64,000 nt of DNA from Nocardioides sp. InS609-2 (GCF_023208195.1 NZ_CP060034.1:3162001-3226000); one strand, 5' to 3'. Shown: positions 32,967 to 42,893, counted from the stretch's first letter. Made by a program: numbers and translations. The notes: a model not told the origin generated them from the letters alone.

Positions 32967-32967
32967 T
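32819..32967. repeat. Imperfect direct repeats between hemB and the transglycosylase
   Basis: CGACGCGCTCGTGCGACCTC occurs at about 32824 and again at about 32922. GACCTCGTGCCTCGGTCGG followed by GCTGCTCAGCTCA occurs at about 32890 and 32938. The first unit begins GGTTTCGA and resembles the reverse complement of the dispersed GGTTGAG/GGTCGAG repeats at 53460 and 58388. The last unit runs up to the stop codon of the transglycosylase. Confidence 0.65.
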
Positions 32968-34169
32968 CAGGGATTGAGCAGGTTGTTGATGCAGTTGTTG
33001 AGCTGGGTGACCTGGAGCACCGTGATGCCCGACGCGATGCACTGGGCCTGCGCCTCGGCGTACGTCAGGACCGGGCCGACCGTGGGCACCGCGACGGTGG
33101 GCAGCTCGGTCGGCAGGATCGTCGGCAGGCGGGTGGGGACGGAGGTCGTGGGCCCTGCGGTCGGCACCTTGGTGGGGTCCTTGGTGGGGTCCTTCGTCGG
33201 CGCGACCGTCGGGACCTTGGTGGGGTCGGCGGTCGGCGTCGGCGTGGACGTGTCGTCGTCGCCACCGTCATCGCCCTTGCCCTTCCCCTTGCCGTCGCCC
33301 TTGCCGCCACGATTGTCGCCCGTGCCGGTAGGGCCGGTGGTGTCGGGCAGGAAGACGCGGGCCGAGGTCGTCGTGTTGGGCACCGAGAGGTAGTCGCCAT
33401 CGATGTAGGCGTTCATGATCGACAGCACGAGGTCGACGTAGTCGTTGCTGTGGTTGTAGCGGTAGACGCTGGCGCGCTGGCCGGCCTCACCGGAGAGGTC
33501 CTCGTCGCCCGAGCACAGGTAGACCCCGGTCGCGAGCGCAGCGTCGTCGATGTCCTGCGGGTTGCGCTTGCCGTCGCTGTCGCCGTCGACCCCGACGACT
33601 GCCCAGGTGGACGGGATGAACTGCATCGGGCCGACTGCGCGGTCGAACGTCGTGTCGTTGTCGAGCTGGCCGGCGTCGGTGTCGGTGATCTTCTGGGTGT
33701 TGGTCTTGCCGTTGAGCGGCACGCCGTAGATGCCGGGCTGGGCCAGGCCGTTGTCGTCGAGGACGTTGCCGGCGTAGCGGCCGTGGTCGGACTCGACGCG
33801 ACCGATCGCGGCGATCAGCTGCCACGGCACCTGGCAGCCCTGGTCGGCGGAGTTGATGACGGCTTCGGCGCGCTGGTAGGCGGCCAGCGCGGCGGCCGGG
33901 ATGCCGCTGGGGGAGGCCGAGGCCACCACGCTCTGGGCGCTGCTGCTGCCGATGCCGGGGGCGACGATGCCGGGGACCGACACGCTGGCCGGCGCCTCGA
34001 TGGCCTGAGAGGGCACGGTGGTGCCGTCGGGAAGGGTGGTGACATCTCCGTCGGCGGAGGCGGTGCCCGCGCCGACTCCGGCCAGGCTCGCGGTCCACGC
34101 AGCCGACAGCAGCGCCAGCGGCACGATGGCCGTGGCCTTCTGGATTCGTCCGAAGCGTGGTGCAGACAT
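32967..34169 (-). CDS. Secreted lytic transglycosylase with Pro/Thr-rich tail
   Basis: The 400-aa protein has a signal peptide ([20 protein letters not shown] ... GTASA, about residues 1-39). A lytic murein transglycosylase domain lies at about 90-260, with catalytic Glu in [15 protein letters not shown] and [22 protein letters not shown] low-complexity Asp/Lys/Gly segment and a PT-repeat region ([20 protein letters not shown]) follow, then a C-terminal segment with two Cys residues. It cleaves peptidoglycan glycan strands outside the cell. The PT repeat is a probable wall-spanning linker. A GAGGGAG ribosome site precedes ATG 34169 on the minus strand. Confidence 0.88.
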   Translation of the reverse strand: MSAPRFGRIQKATAIVPLALLSAAWTASLAGVGAGTASADGDVTTLPDGTTVPSQAIEAPASVSVPGIVAPGIGSSSAQSVVASASPSGIPAAALAAYQRAEAVINSADQGCQVPWQLIAAIGRVESDHGRYAGNVLDDNGLAQPGIYGVPLNGKTNTQKITDTDAGQLDNDTTFDRAVGPMQFIPSTWAVVGVDGDSDGKRNPQDIDDAALATGVYLCSGDEDLSGEAGQRASVYRYNHSNDYVDLVLSIMNAYIDGDYLSVPNTTTSARVFLPDTTGPTGTGDNRGGKGDGKGKGKGDDGGDDDTSTPTPTADPTKVPTVAPTKDPTKDPTKVPTAGPTTSVPTRLPTILPTELPTVAVPTVGPVLTYAEAQAQCIASGITVLQVTQLNNCINNLLNP

Positions 34170-34404
34170 GTCGCGCGCTCTCCCTCGTGGTGCTGATCAT
34201 CCCCGCCACCGCCCTGCCGAAGCGGGGGCGATGGTGATCCAACGAATGGTGTCACACGGAGTTACGTTTGAGACGGTCTGCCCGCTCACGTATGACGCCA
34301 AACGCCCGGACCCGTTGTTCGCCGTCCGTGTCGAATGTAGGCCGGGTAGGGCGGCGCGTCCACCCGTCGTCTCGCCGGGTTGGGTGCTACGAGACAATGA
34401 CCGG

Positions 34405-35733
<1,329 letters not shown>

Positions 35734-35735
35734 AC

Positions 35736-36419
35736 GTGACGCAGGAGAAGACGATCGTCCACCTGCTCCGTCACGGTGAGGTGCACAACCCCGAAGGCGT
35801 GCTCTACGGGCGTCGCCCGGGCTTTCACCTGTCCGAGCTGGGCCACACGATGGCGCAGCGCATCGCCGACTCGATCGGTGACCGCGACATCGTGCACCTG
35901 CGCGTCTCGCCGCTCGAGCGCGCGCAGGAGACCGCCGCGCCGCTCTCCGAACGGCGCGGGCTGAGCATCGTCACCGACGACCGCGTCATCGAGTCGGTCA
36001 ACCGCTTCGAGGGCATCAACTTCGGTCGGGGCGCACTGACGATCATCAAGCGGCCGCGGCTGTGGCGGCACCTCTACAACCCGCTGAAGCCGTCGTGGGG
36101 CGAGCCGTACGACGTGATGGCGTCCCGGATGATGGCCGCCGTGCGCGACGCCCGCGACGACGCGCGCGGCCACGAGGCGGTGATCGTGTCGCACCAGCTG
36201 CCGATCTGGACGACGCGGCTGCACGTCGAGAAGCGGTCGTACCTGCACCACCCCAAGAACCGCGAGTGCACCCTCTGCTCGCTGACGTCGCTGCACTTCA
36301 CCGGTGAAACGCTCTCCCAGGTGAGCTACTCCGAGCCGGCCGGTGACCTGATCCCGGTCAAGGACAAGTCGGCGCCGTTCTCTGCCGGCGGCGCGCCCGA
36401 TCCGAAGCGACCGTCGTGA
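35736..36419 (+). CDS. Histidine phosphatase (phosphoglycerate mutase-like) protein
   Basis: The 227-aa protein has the RHG motif VHLLRHGEVHNPEGVLYGR (His14 catalytic) and the second-half VIVSHQLPIWTTRL. It belongs to histidine phosphatase branch 1, as Rv0525 does in the equivalent place. The substrate is not known and a glycolytic mutase role is unlikely. GTG 35736 has GGAAGG upstream. It overlaps the ResA-like gene by 4 bp (GTGA). Confidence 0.9.
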   Translation: MTQEKTIVHLLRHGEVHNPEGVLYGRRPGFHLSELGHTMAQRIADSIGDRDIVHLRVSPLERAQETAAPLSERRGLSIVTDDRVIESVNRFEGINFGRGALTIIKRPRLWRHLYNPLKPSWGEPYDVMASRMMAAVRDARDDARGHEAVIVSHQLPIWTTRLHVEKRSYLHHPKNRECTLCSLTSLHFTGETLSQVSYSEPAGDLIPVKDKSAPFSAGGAPDPKRPS

Positions 36420-36979
36420 CCCGCCTCGTCACCCTGCTGCTGGGCGGCCTGCTCGTGCTGACCGGCTGCAACTCGATGTCGGGCACCGGCGACAAGGGCT
36501 ACGTCACCGGTGACGGTCGCGTCGAGCAGGTCGATCCCACCGATCGCGACGACCCGATCAACCTCCGCGGCGAAGACCTCGACGGCAACCCGGTCGACCT
36601 GGCGGACCAGCGTGGTCAGGTCGTCGTCATCAACGTATGGGGCTCGTGGTGCCCGCCGTGCCGGGCCGAGATGCCCGACCTGGTCGCGGCCGCCAACGAG
36701 TCCGGCAACGCCGCGTCGTACCTCGGGATCAACATCCGGGACGCGTCGGCCGATCAGTCGAAGGCCTTCGTGCGCAACTTCGAGGTGCCCTTCCCGTCGA
36801 TCTACTCCCCGGACGGCAAGGCGCTGCTCGCCTTCTACGGCACGCTGACTCCACGGTCGATCCCGTCGACTGTCGTGCTCGACCGCAAGGGGCGCGTCGC
36901 GGCCTCGATCATCGGCTCGATCCCGTCGACCCAGACGCTGACCGACCTCGTCGACGAGGTGGCCGCCGAAGATGGGTGA
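36416..36979 (+). CDS. ResA/TlpA-like thioredoxin lipoprotein
   Basis: The 187-aa lipoprotein has lipobox LTGC with Cys18 as lipid anchor. The TlpA/AhpC-type thioredoxin domain carries WCPPC (Cys79, Cys82) in VVVINVWGSWCPPCRAEMPD and a cis-Pro segment TPRSIPSTVVLD. It probably reduces the CXXCH disulphide of apocytochrome c outside the membrane, receiving electrons from the CcdA protein encoded next. GTG 36416 overlaps the upstream gene, and the end overlaps ccdA by 8 bp. Confidence 0.92.
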   Translation: MTRLVTLLLGGLLVLTGCNSMSGTGDKGYVTGDGRVEQVDPTDRDDPINLRGEDLDGNPVDLADQRGQVVVINVWGSWCPPCRAEMPDLVAAANESGNAASYLGINIRDASADQSKAFVRNFEVPFPSIYSPDGKALLAFYGTLTPRSIPSTVVLDRKGRVAASIIGSIPSTQTLTDLVDEVAAEDG

Positions 36980-37733
36980 CTGGTTCCGAGAACAGGCCTT
37001 CTCCGGATCCCTGGTCCTGGCGCTTCCGGTCGCGCTCGTCGCCGGTCTCATCTCGTTCTTCTCGCCGTGTGTGATCCCGCTGCTGCCCGGCTACCTCTCC
37101 TACGCGACCGGCCTCTCGGGCGCCGACCTGGCCTCGGGTGAGGCCGGCCAGCACCGGGGCCGGATGCTGCTCGGCTCGGTGCTCTTCGTGCTCGGCTTCT
37201 CGGCGGTGTTCGTCGTGATCGGCACGCTGTCGGGGGCTCTCGGCTACTGGCTGATCGACTACCAGCGCGAGATCACAGTGGTGCTGGGCTCGCTGACGAT
37301 CGTGCTGGGGCTGGCGTTCGCGGGCCTGGTGCCGTGGCTCCAGCGCGACTGGCGCATCCACCAGGTGCCGGCGGTCGGTCTGGCCGCCGCACCCCTGCTC
37401 GGCGTGCTGTTCGGCCTCGGCTGGACGCCCTGCATCGGCCCGACGCTGGGCGCCATCAGCACGCTGTCGATCAACGAGGCCACCGCAGGCCGGGGCGCAC
37501 TCCTGTCCGGGGTCTACGCGCTGGGTCTCGGGTTGCCGTTCATCGTCGCGGGGCTGGCCTACCGGCGCGCGCTCGGCGCGTTTGCCTGGGTACGTCGCCA
37601 CCAGGTGTGGGTGATGCGCGTCGGCGGGCTGATGTTGGTCGCCGTCGGGATCCTGCTGGTCAGTGGGCTGTGGGACGACATGGTGACCTGGCTGCAGATC
37701 AACCTCATCCTCGGCACGGAGGCGCCCGTATGA
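36972..37733 (+). CDS. ccdA: CcdA-type cytochrome c biogenesis/thiol-transport protein
   Basis: The 253-aa membrane protein has six helices. The two conserved Cys-Pro motifs are FFSPCVIPLLPGYLSY (about residues 29-44) and GWTPCIGPTLGA (about 148-159), the redox pair that carries electrons across the membrane. It is expected to keep ResA reduced. It starts inside the ResA-like gene and overlaps resB by 4 bp. Confidence 0.94.
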   Translation: MGDWFREQAFSGSLVLALPVALVAGLISFFSPCVIPLLPGYLSYATGLSGADLASGEAGQHRGRMLLGSVLFVLGFSAVFVVIGTLSGALGYWLIDYQREITVVLGSLTIVLGLAFAGLVPWLQRDWRIHQVPAVGLAAAPLLGVLFGLGWTPCIGPTLGAISTLSINEATAGRGALLSGVYALGLGLPFIVAGLAYRRALGAFAWVRRHQVWVMRVGGLMLVAVGILLVSGLWDDMVTWLQINLILGTEAPV

Positions 37734-39277
37734 GCGAGCCCGAGCTGACCCGGCGCTCCGGCGAGCTGACCCTGCGCGAGATGGCGCGCTGGTCGTGGCG
37801 GCAGCTCACCTCCATGCGGACCGCGCTGATCCTGCTGCTGCTTCTCGCGCTGGCGGCCGTGCCGGGCTCCGTCATCCCGCAGTCGGACGTCGACTCGCTG
37901 AAGACCTCGAACTGGCAGGACGCGCACCCGAAGCTGACCCCGATCTACGAGAAGCTCGGGCTCTTCTCTGTCTACGACTCCCCGTGGTTCGCCGCGATCT
38001 ACCTGCTGCTGATGATCTCGCTGGTCGGCTGCATCATCCCGCGCACCTTCGTCTACTGGCGGGCCATGGGTGCCCGCCCCCCTCAAGCGCCCCGGCGGCT
38101 CGACCGGCTGCCGCACCACGCGTCGTACACGACGACCGAGGGGGTGGACGACGTGCTCGCGCGGGCGGCGAAGGTGCTGCGCAAGCGGCGCTTCCGGGTC
38201 GACACGACGGCGAGCACGGTGGCCGCGGAGCGTGGGTTCCTGCGCGAGGCAGGCAACCTGGTCTTCCACATCTCGGTCGTCGTGGTGCTGGTGGGCTTCG
38301 GGGTGGGCAGCCTGTTCGGCTACAAGGGCGGCACGATCGTCGTGGTCGGCAGCAGCTTCTCCAACGACGTACGCAGCTATGACGACTTCCTGCCGGGCAG
38401 CCTGTTCCAGCAGAAGTGGATGGAGCCGTTCTCGTTCGACGTGACCGACTTCGACGTCAACTGGCTGACCAGCGGGCCGCGCAAGGGGATGGCGCAGAAG
38501 TTCGTCTCGCACCTGAACTATCGCGAGTCGCCCGACGCTCCGGAGAGGTCCTACGGCCTCAAGGTCAACCACCCGCTGACCATCGGCTCCACCGAGGTCT
38601 TCCTGATCGGGCACGGTTATGCGCCGGTCATCACGATCACCGACGGCGACGGCAACGTCACCTACAGCGGACCTACTGTGTTTCTCCCGACCGACCAGAC
38701 CTTCGAGTCGTTCGGGGTGGTGAAGGCGCCCGATGCGCAGCCGACCCAGATCGGTCTGGAGGGCCAGCTCTACCCGACGTTCGCGTTCGCGCCGGGCAAG
38801 CAGGGCGGCCCCTACTCCGCGTTCGGCCAGGACCTCGACCCGCTGCTGTCGATGCAGGTCTACACCGGCGACCTGGGCATGGACACCGGAGCAGGGCAGT
38901 CGATCTACGTGCTCGACAAGGCCAACGCGAAGCTCGTCACCAAGGCCGACGGGTCGATGCTCCGGCTCGACATGCGCATCGGCGACACCGTGAAGCTGCC
39001 GGGCGGTGCCGGGTCGGTGAAGTTCGAGAGCCTCGAGCGCTGGAACAAGATCCAGATCAGTCGTACCCCGGGCAAGCTGGTCGCCCTCTCCGGAGTCAGC
39101 CTCGCGCTGCTCGGCCTGCTGGGTTCGCTGTTCATCCGGCCGCGGCGGGTGTGGATTCGTGTCCGTCGCGAGGAAGAGCAGACACTTGTCGAGCTCGGTG
39201 GCCTCGACCGCAGCGACGGTGGCGACGTCGCGGAGGAGCTCACCGAGATCATGGAAGCCATCAAGGAGGACGTGTGA
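37730..39277 (+). CDS. resB: ResB/Ccs1 cytochrome c heme-ligation component
   Basis: The 515-aa protein has transmembrane helices near residues 32-48, 84-103 and 180-200 and a final one near 440-460. Between the last two lies a large extracytoplasmic domain, typical of ResB (System II heme ligase with CcsB/ResC). A conserved His is in FHISVVVVLVGFG. ATG 37730 overlaps the ccdA stop. The long upstream frame within ccdA is rejected. It overlaps ccsB by 4 bp. Confidence 0.94.
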   Translation: MSEPELTRRSGELTLREMARWSWRQLTSMRTALILLLLLALAAVPGSVIPQSDVDSLKTSNWQDAHPKLTPIYEKLGLFSVYDSPWFAAIYLLLMISLVGCIIPRTFVYWRAMGARPPQAPRRLDRLPHHASYTTTEGVDDVLARAAKVLRKRRFRVDTTASTVAAERGFLREAGNLVFHISVVVVLVGFGVGSLFGYKGGTIVVVGSSFSNDVRSYDDFLPGSLFQQKWMEPFSFDVTDFDVNWLTSGPRKGMAQKFVSHLNYRESPDAPERSYGLKVNHPLTIGSTEVFLIGHGYAPVITITDGDGNVTYSGPTVFLPTDQTFESFGVVKAPDAQPTQIGLEGQLYPTFAFAPGKQGGPYSAFGQDLDPLLSMQVYTGDLGMDTGAGQSIYVLDKANAKLVTKADGSMLRLDMRIGDTVKLPGGAGSVKFESLERWNKIQISRTPGKLVALSGVSLALLGLLGSLFIRPRRVWIRVRREEEQTLVELGGLDRSDGGDVAEELTEIMEAIKEDV

Positions 39278-40224
39278 GCGACCAGTCGTGGGAGACCCTC
39301 AGCAACCAGGCTGTCGCCGTCGCCGGGGCGGTCTACTTCCTCGCGTTCTTGTGCCACCTCGGTCAATGGGCGTCGCTGCGCAAGCTGCCCGCCGACACCG
39401 AGGTCGAGACCGGGCGGACCGCGATGCTCGGGCGGCTCGGCGTACTCCTCACCGTCATTGCCGTGGCTGTGCACTTCGTCGGGCTCGTCGGCCGGGGCAT
39501 GGCCGCCGACCCCAACCGGGTGCCCTGGGGCAACATGTACGAGTTCACGGTCGCGGGCTGCTTCTTCGTCGCGCTGTTCTACCTGGCGTTCTACCGCCGG
39601 TTCGGGCTCGACTGGATGGCGCCGATCGTCACCGGCTTCGTGATCGCGGTGCTGATGGCGGCCGTGCTGTGGCTCTACGACCCCGTCGCGCCGCTCACCG
39701 AGGCGCTCAACTCGACGTGGCTGGTCATCCACGTGGTGTCCGCGGTCATCGCGACCGGCGCGTTCACCCTCGGCGGCATCGCCTCACTGCTCTACCTGCT
39801 GAAGTCACGCGGCAACCGAGCCGAGAAGACCACGGGCTACCTCGCGCGGGTGCCCGACCTGCGCGGGCTCGACCGGATCTCCTACCGGATGCACGCGTTC
39901 GGCTTCCCGGTGTGGACGTTCGCCGCGCTGATCACCGGCCCGATCTGGGCGCACCAGGCGTGGAGCTCCTACTGGAACTGGGACCCCAAGGAGGTCTGGG
40001 CGTTCATCACCTGGGTCGTCTACGCGGCGTACCTCCACGCCCGTACCACCGCCGGCTGGCGCGGCCGGAAGGCGGCGTGGCTGGCGATGCTGGGGCTGGC
40101 GACGCTGTGGTTCAACTTCATCGGGATCAACTTCTTCTCGACGACGTCGCAGCACTCCTACGCCGAGAGCGCTGCGCCTCTGCACAGCGCGGTCGATCAG
40201 GTGGAGTCCGGCTCGTCCTTCTGA
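39274..40224 (+). CDS. ccsB: CcsB/CcsA (ResC) heme export and ligation protein
   Basis: The 316-aa polytopic protein has the WWD-like heme-handling motif WSSYWNWDPKEVWAFITW at about residues 227-244 and conserved His residues in HLGQWAS, WLVIHVVSAV and LHARTTAGW. With ResB it exports heme and attaches it to apocytochrome c. GTG 39274 overlaps the resB stop. Its last 28 bp overlap the 3' end of the convergent small membrane-protein gene. Confidence 0.95.
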   Translation: MSDQSWETLSNQAVAVAGAVYFLAFLCHLGQWASLRKLPADTEVETGRTAMLGRLGVLLTVIAVAVHFVGLVGRGMAADPNRVPWGNMYEFTVAGCFFVALFYLAFYRRFGLDWMAPIVTGFVIAVLMAAVLWLYDPVAPLTEALNSTWLVIHVVSAVIATGAFTLGGIASLLYLLKSRGNRAEKTTGYLARVPDLRGLDRISYRMHAFGFPVWTFAALITGPIWAHQAWSSYWNWDPKEVWAFITWVVYAAYLHARTTAGWRGRKAAWLAMLGLATLWFNFIGINFFSTTSQHSYAESAAPLHSAVDQVESGSSF

Positions 40225-40415
40225 CGCTTCTTGCGGTTCTTGCGGTCGAGATCACGCAGGAAGTCCGGGTCGTCGTCAGGCGACGAAGGCCGCTGCGGCT
40301 TGCGCGGCTTCTGGGGGCGCTGCGGCATTCCCTGCACGCCTCGCCGCTCGATCACCCGGACGAGCAGGTAGACCAGGAGAGCGAAGATGAAGACGACCAG
40401 CAGGAACTTCAGCAC
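40197..40415 (-). CDS. Small single-pass membrane protein
   Basis: The 72-aa protein has one N-terminal transmembrane helix (LLVVFIFALLVYLLVRVI, about residues 5-22). A highly charged, Pro/Lys/Arg/Asp-rich cytoplasmic tail follows (PQKPRKPQRPSSPDDDPDF). No function is known. GTG 40415 is supported by TACATT ending 6 nt upstream on the minus strand. Its 3' end overlaps ccsB by 28 bp on the opposite strand. Confidence 0.7.
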   Translation of the reverse strand: MLKFLLVVFIFALLVYLLVRVIERRGVQGMPQRPQKPRKPQRPSSPDDDPDFLRDLDRKNRKKRQKDEPDST

Positions 40416-40502
40416 CTCACCAATGTATGCCGTGTCTGGTGAGGGCGCTCATGTCTTGTCCTCCCGATTTTTCTGGCTTGGGATCACGCCTAGGCTGGAC
40501 GG

Positions 40503-40769
40503 GTGAAAGAGTTCGTCGTCTACACCGCCCTGCGCCTCGTCCTGTTCGTTGCGTCCCTGCTCATCGTGATCGGTGTCTGGGCGCTCGTGGCCGGCACGGA
40601 CAGCGTCCACTCCATCTGGTCGGTGGTGCTGGCCTTCATGCTGTCCGGCGTCGCGTCGTACTTCCTGCTCAACCGCCAGCGCGAGGCCTTTGCCCAGCGG
40701 GTCGAGGGGCGGGCGCGCCGGGCGACCGCTGCCTTCGACCAGCGGCGTGGGGGCGAGGACTCGGAGTAG
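40503..40769 (+). CDS. DUF4229 small membrane protein
   Basis: The 88-aa protein has two helices (about residues 8-28 and 36-56) and a basic/acidic C-terminal tail (FLLNRQREAFAQRVEGRARR), matching the DUF4229 family common in actinobacteria. Function is unknown. GTG 40503 has TAGGCT (40491-40496) ending exactly 6 nt upstream and no Shine-Dalgarno sequence, so a leaderless mRNA is likely. It ends just before the left repeat of the nuclease-gene element. Confidence 0.85.
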   Translation: MKEFVVYTALRLVLFVASLLIVIGVWALVAGTDSVHSIWSVVLAFMLSGVASYFLLNRQREAFAQRVEGRARRATAAFDQRRGGEDSE

Positions 40770-40777
40770 GGGGTCGC

Positions 40778-40882
40778 TGGTTTGCAGTGATACCCGGTCA
40801 GCCGGGTGTCACGTCGGCTCGGCGTCGTTGCAACGCACACGCAGCGCGAGGAGCGACGCCGCAGTTCGCCGTTGACGAGGGT
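40778..40882 (+). repeat. Left inverted-repeat arm (copy 2)
   Basis: The arm contains GTGATACCCGGTCAGCCGGG (from 40787), whose 9-bp stem GATACCCGG/CCGGGTGTC has loop TCAG. TCACGTCG, CGTTGCAACG (40826-40835) and GAGCGACGCCG follow, then GACGAGGGT. The module order equals copy 1 at 3241-3355 and is reversed in copy 3. Confidence 0.7.
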
Positions 40883-40889
40883 TATCCAC
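40881..40889 (+). promoter_or_regulatory. Perfect DnaA-box-like 9-mer
   Basis: TTATCCACA matches the DnaA-box consensus exactly, at the inner edge of the left repeat and 53 bp before the nuclease-like gene. It is a single box without a cluster, so it is not evidence of an origin. It may be part of the element. Confidence 0.5.
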
Positions 40890-40941
40890 AGGCGGCGGAA
40901 CGGCGAGTGCAAGGGCTGGCGGTGCCGGGCAATGTCATGTC

Positions 40942-41895
40942 ATGGCAATCGCGAATGAGTACATCGACCTGCACGGCGTCGTCTTCCTTCGACGCGAAGC
41001 GATGGCAGAAGGCTACAGCGACCGGGCGATAGCGGCCCAAGTGAAGTCGGAAGAGTGGCATCGCGTCCGTCGTGGTGCCTACTGCTCGGGCGCGCTGTGG
41101 GGGTCGCTGTCGCGCGCTGATCAGCACCGTGTCCTGGCGCGCGCCGTGCTACGCACAGCGCATCCGACGTCGGTCCTCAGCCATCAGTCGGCTGCAATCG
41201 AGCACGGTGCGCCAGTGTGGGGCGTCCCACTCAACCAGGTGCACCTCACGCGCACCGACGGGAAGGCTGGGAGACGAGAAGCGGGTCTCGTCCATCACCG
41301 TGGGGCACTGCCCCAGGAGCATGTCGTCACGCTCAACGGCGTACCCGTCACCTCGGCTACCAGGGTCGCGGTGGAGGTGACGACCGTTGCCTCCGTGGAA
41401 TCAGCTCTGGTCACGGTCAACGGCCTGCTGCATGCCAAGGCGACGACACAGCAGGCGATATCGGCGCTCGTCAATGACTTCCGCTTCTGGCCCCACAGTC
41501 TCGCCGCCGATCTCGTCATGCGGCTGGCGGACCACCGGATCGAGTCGCCGGGGGAGAGCCGGTTCCTCTACCTGTGCTGGAACCAGCACCTGCCACGCCC
41601 GAAGCCCCAGGTCTGGGTATACGAAGCAGGCCGTCGCGTGGCTCGCCTCGACTTCGCGTGGCCAGAGTACGGCGTCTTCGTGGAGTTCGACGGTCGTGAG
41701 AAGTACGTGCGTTTCCGCCGTGAGGGCGAGACACTCGACCAGTTCCTGATGCGCGAGAAGAAGCGCGAGGAACGTGTGTGTCTGCTGACTGGCTGGGTGT
41801 GCATCCGCATCAGCTGGGCTGATCTGTCGCAACCCGAGGTGACGGCGAGGCGAATCCGGCGCCTGCTCGCGCGTCGTAAGCCGAAGGAGGCGTGA
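40942..41895 (+). CDS. AbiEi-like N-terminal domain plus DUF559/Vsr-like nuclease domain protein
   Basis: In this 317-aa protein, residues about 10-60 form a winged-helix of the type IV toxin-antitoxin AbiEi N-terminal kind (FLRREAMAEGYSDRAIAAQV ... WHRVRRGAY). The middle resembles AbiEi_4 (VLSHQSAAIEHGAPVWG). The C-terminus (about 200-305) has ESRFLYLCW and VARLDFAWPEYGVFVEFDG, the E...D-x(n)-ExD pattern of the DUF559/very-short-patch-repair nuclease fold. No AbiEii toxin gene is adjacent. CAATGT ends 6 nt before ATG 40942. The gene is alone between inverted repeats. Confidence 0.8.
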   Translation: MAIANEYIDLHGVVFLRREAMAEGYSDRAIAAQVKSEEWHRVRRGAYCSGALWGSLSRADQHRVLARAVLRTAHPTSVLSHQSAAIEHGAPVWGVPLNQVHLTRTDGKAGRREAGLVHHRGALPQEHVVTLNGVPVTSATRVAVEVTTVASVESALVTVNGLLHAKATTQQAISALVNDFRFWPHSLAADLVMRLADHRIESPGESRFLYLCWNQHLPRPKPQVWVYEAGRRVARLDFAWPEYGVFVEFDGREKYVRFRREGETLDQFLMREKKREERVCLLTGWVCIRISWADLSQPEVTARRIRRLLARRKPKEA

Positions 41896-41896
41896 G

Positions 41897-41988
41897 GCCG
41901 ACCTTCGGCGTCGTTCCACTCGCCCTGGTGTCGTTGCAACGCACTCAAGGCGACGTGATACCCGGTCAGCCGGGTGTCCCGACAGAAA
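41897..41988 (-). repeat. Right inverted-repeat arm (copy 3)
   Basis: Read on the minus strand the arm runs TTTCTGTCGGGACACCCGGC, then GGGTATCACGTCG, CGTTGCAACG and GGAACGACGCCG. It matches copies 1 and 2 module for module. The outermost TTTCTGTCG (41980-41988) is also present at the outer end of copy 1 but poorly kept in copy 2. It starts immediately after the stop of the nuclease-like gene. Confidence 0.7.
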
Positions 41989-42008
41989 GCGGCAGTCGCA
42001 ACCGCCCC

Positions 42009-42881
42009 TCAGGGCACCAGCAGGAACACCACCACGAGCCCGGCCCACCACAGCTGGGCGAGGCCGGTCTGGGCAAGGACGGGGATGAGGCCGGGGCCGC
42101 TGGCGCCACGGAGTACGGCGCGGGTCGGCGGGGTCGCGACGACGAGGAAGGCCAGCGCGCCGAGCACCCACCAGGTGGTCGCGGCGGCGATGGCGACGAT
42201 CGCGAACGCGGCGGCGAGCACGAGGAGCAGGTAGAGGTAGCGGGAGCGCTGCTCGCCGATGCGGACGGCGAGCGTGCGCTTCCCTGACTCCACATCGGTG
42301 TGGATGTCGCGCAGGTTGTTGGCCACCAGGATCGCGCAGGCGAGCGCGCCGACGCCGATGCCGGCGTACAGGGCGGGCCACTGCCAGGACTCGGTCTGGA
42401 CGTACGTCGTACCGACCACCGCGACCAGGCCGAAGAAGACGAACACCATGACCTCGCCGAGGCCGAGGTAGCCGTAGGGCTTCGACCCGCCGGTGTAGAA
42501 CCACGCCGCCACGATGCAGATCAGCCCGACGGCGACCAGCCACCAGGCCGTTGTCGCAGCGAGCACGAGCCCGGCGACCGCTGCGACACCGAACGCGAGG
42601 AACGCCGCCGCCTTCACGGCGCGCGGAGTCGCCGTCGCAGACCCGACCAGCCGCATCGGCCCCACCCGCGCGTCGTCGGTGCCGCGGATGCCGTCGGAGT
42701 AGTCGTTGGCGTAGTTGACGCCCACCTGCAGCGCCAGGCTGACCGCCAGCGCGAGCAGCGCCTTCCACCACACCAGCCCGTCGGCGTACGTCGCGACGCC
42801 GGTGCCCGCGAGCACGGGAGCGATGGCGGCGGGCAGGGTGCGCGGGCGCGCCCCGGCGATCCAGTCGGCGGTGGTGGTCAC
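42009..42881 (-). CDS. menA: 1,4-dihydroxy-2-naphthoate polyprenyltransferase
   Basis: The 290-aa UbiA-family membrane enzyme attaches the prenyl tail in menaquinone synthesis. The first Asp-rich motif is [15 protein letters not shown] (about residues 57-71) and the second is [16 protein letters not shown] (about 184-199); eight or nine helices are apparent. GTG 42881 was chosen because relatives begin a few residues before [17 protein letters not shown] at 42893, directly after the MFS stop, is the alternative. It follows the MFS gene on the same strand and converges on the repeat arm. Confidence 0.93.
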   Translation of the reverse strand: MTTTADWIAGARPRTLPAAIAPVLAGTGVATYADGLVWWKALLALAVSLALQVGVNYANDYSDGIRGTDDARVGPMRLVGSATATPRAVKAAAFLAFGVAAVAGLVLAATTAWWLVAVGLICIVAAWFYTGGSKPYGYLGLGEVMVFVFFGLVAVVGTTYVQTESWQWPALYAGIGVGALACAILVANNLRDIHTDVESGKRTLAVRIGEQRSRYLYLLLVLAAAFAIVAIAAATTWWVLGALAFLVVATPPTRAVLRGASGPGLIPVLAQTGLAQLWWAGLVVVFLLVP

Positions 42882-42893
42882 CCGGGTATCCAA

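Larger units (their letters stand above)
40778..41988. mobile_element. Candidate single-gene element: nuclease-like gene between inverted repeats
   Basis: Two copies of the same ~90-100-bp repeat face each other (40778-40882 plus orientation, 41897-41988 minus orientation) and enclose only the AbiEi/DUF559 gene. Ungapped by eye, the two arms agree at roughly 70% of about 77 positions. Shared modules are the ACCCGG...CCGGGT hairpin, TCACGTCG, CGTTGCAACG and CGACGCCG. A third copy without the gene is at 3241-3355. No target-site duplication was recognised and no transposase is present. The mobile interpretation is inferred. Confidence 0.5.

Noticed and set aside
34170..34404. Riboswitch (c-di-AMP type) before the transglycosylase
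   Set aside because: A GC-rich hairpin exists in the leader, but conserved riboswitch core sequences could not be identified. A covariance search would be needed.
40881..40889. Replication origin suggested by a DnaA box
   Set aside because: Only one box, with no dnaA/dnaN genes, AT-rich unwinding region or box cluster nearby.
40942..41895. Complete AbiE-type toxin-antitoxin pair
   Set aside because: Only the AbiEi-like protein is present. No nucleotidyltransferase toxin gene lies beside it, and the C-terminus looks like a nuclease instead.
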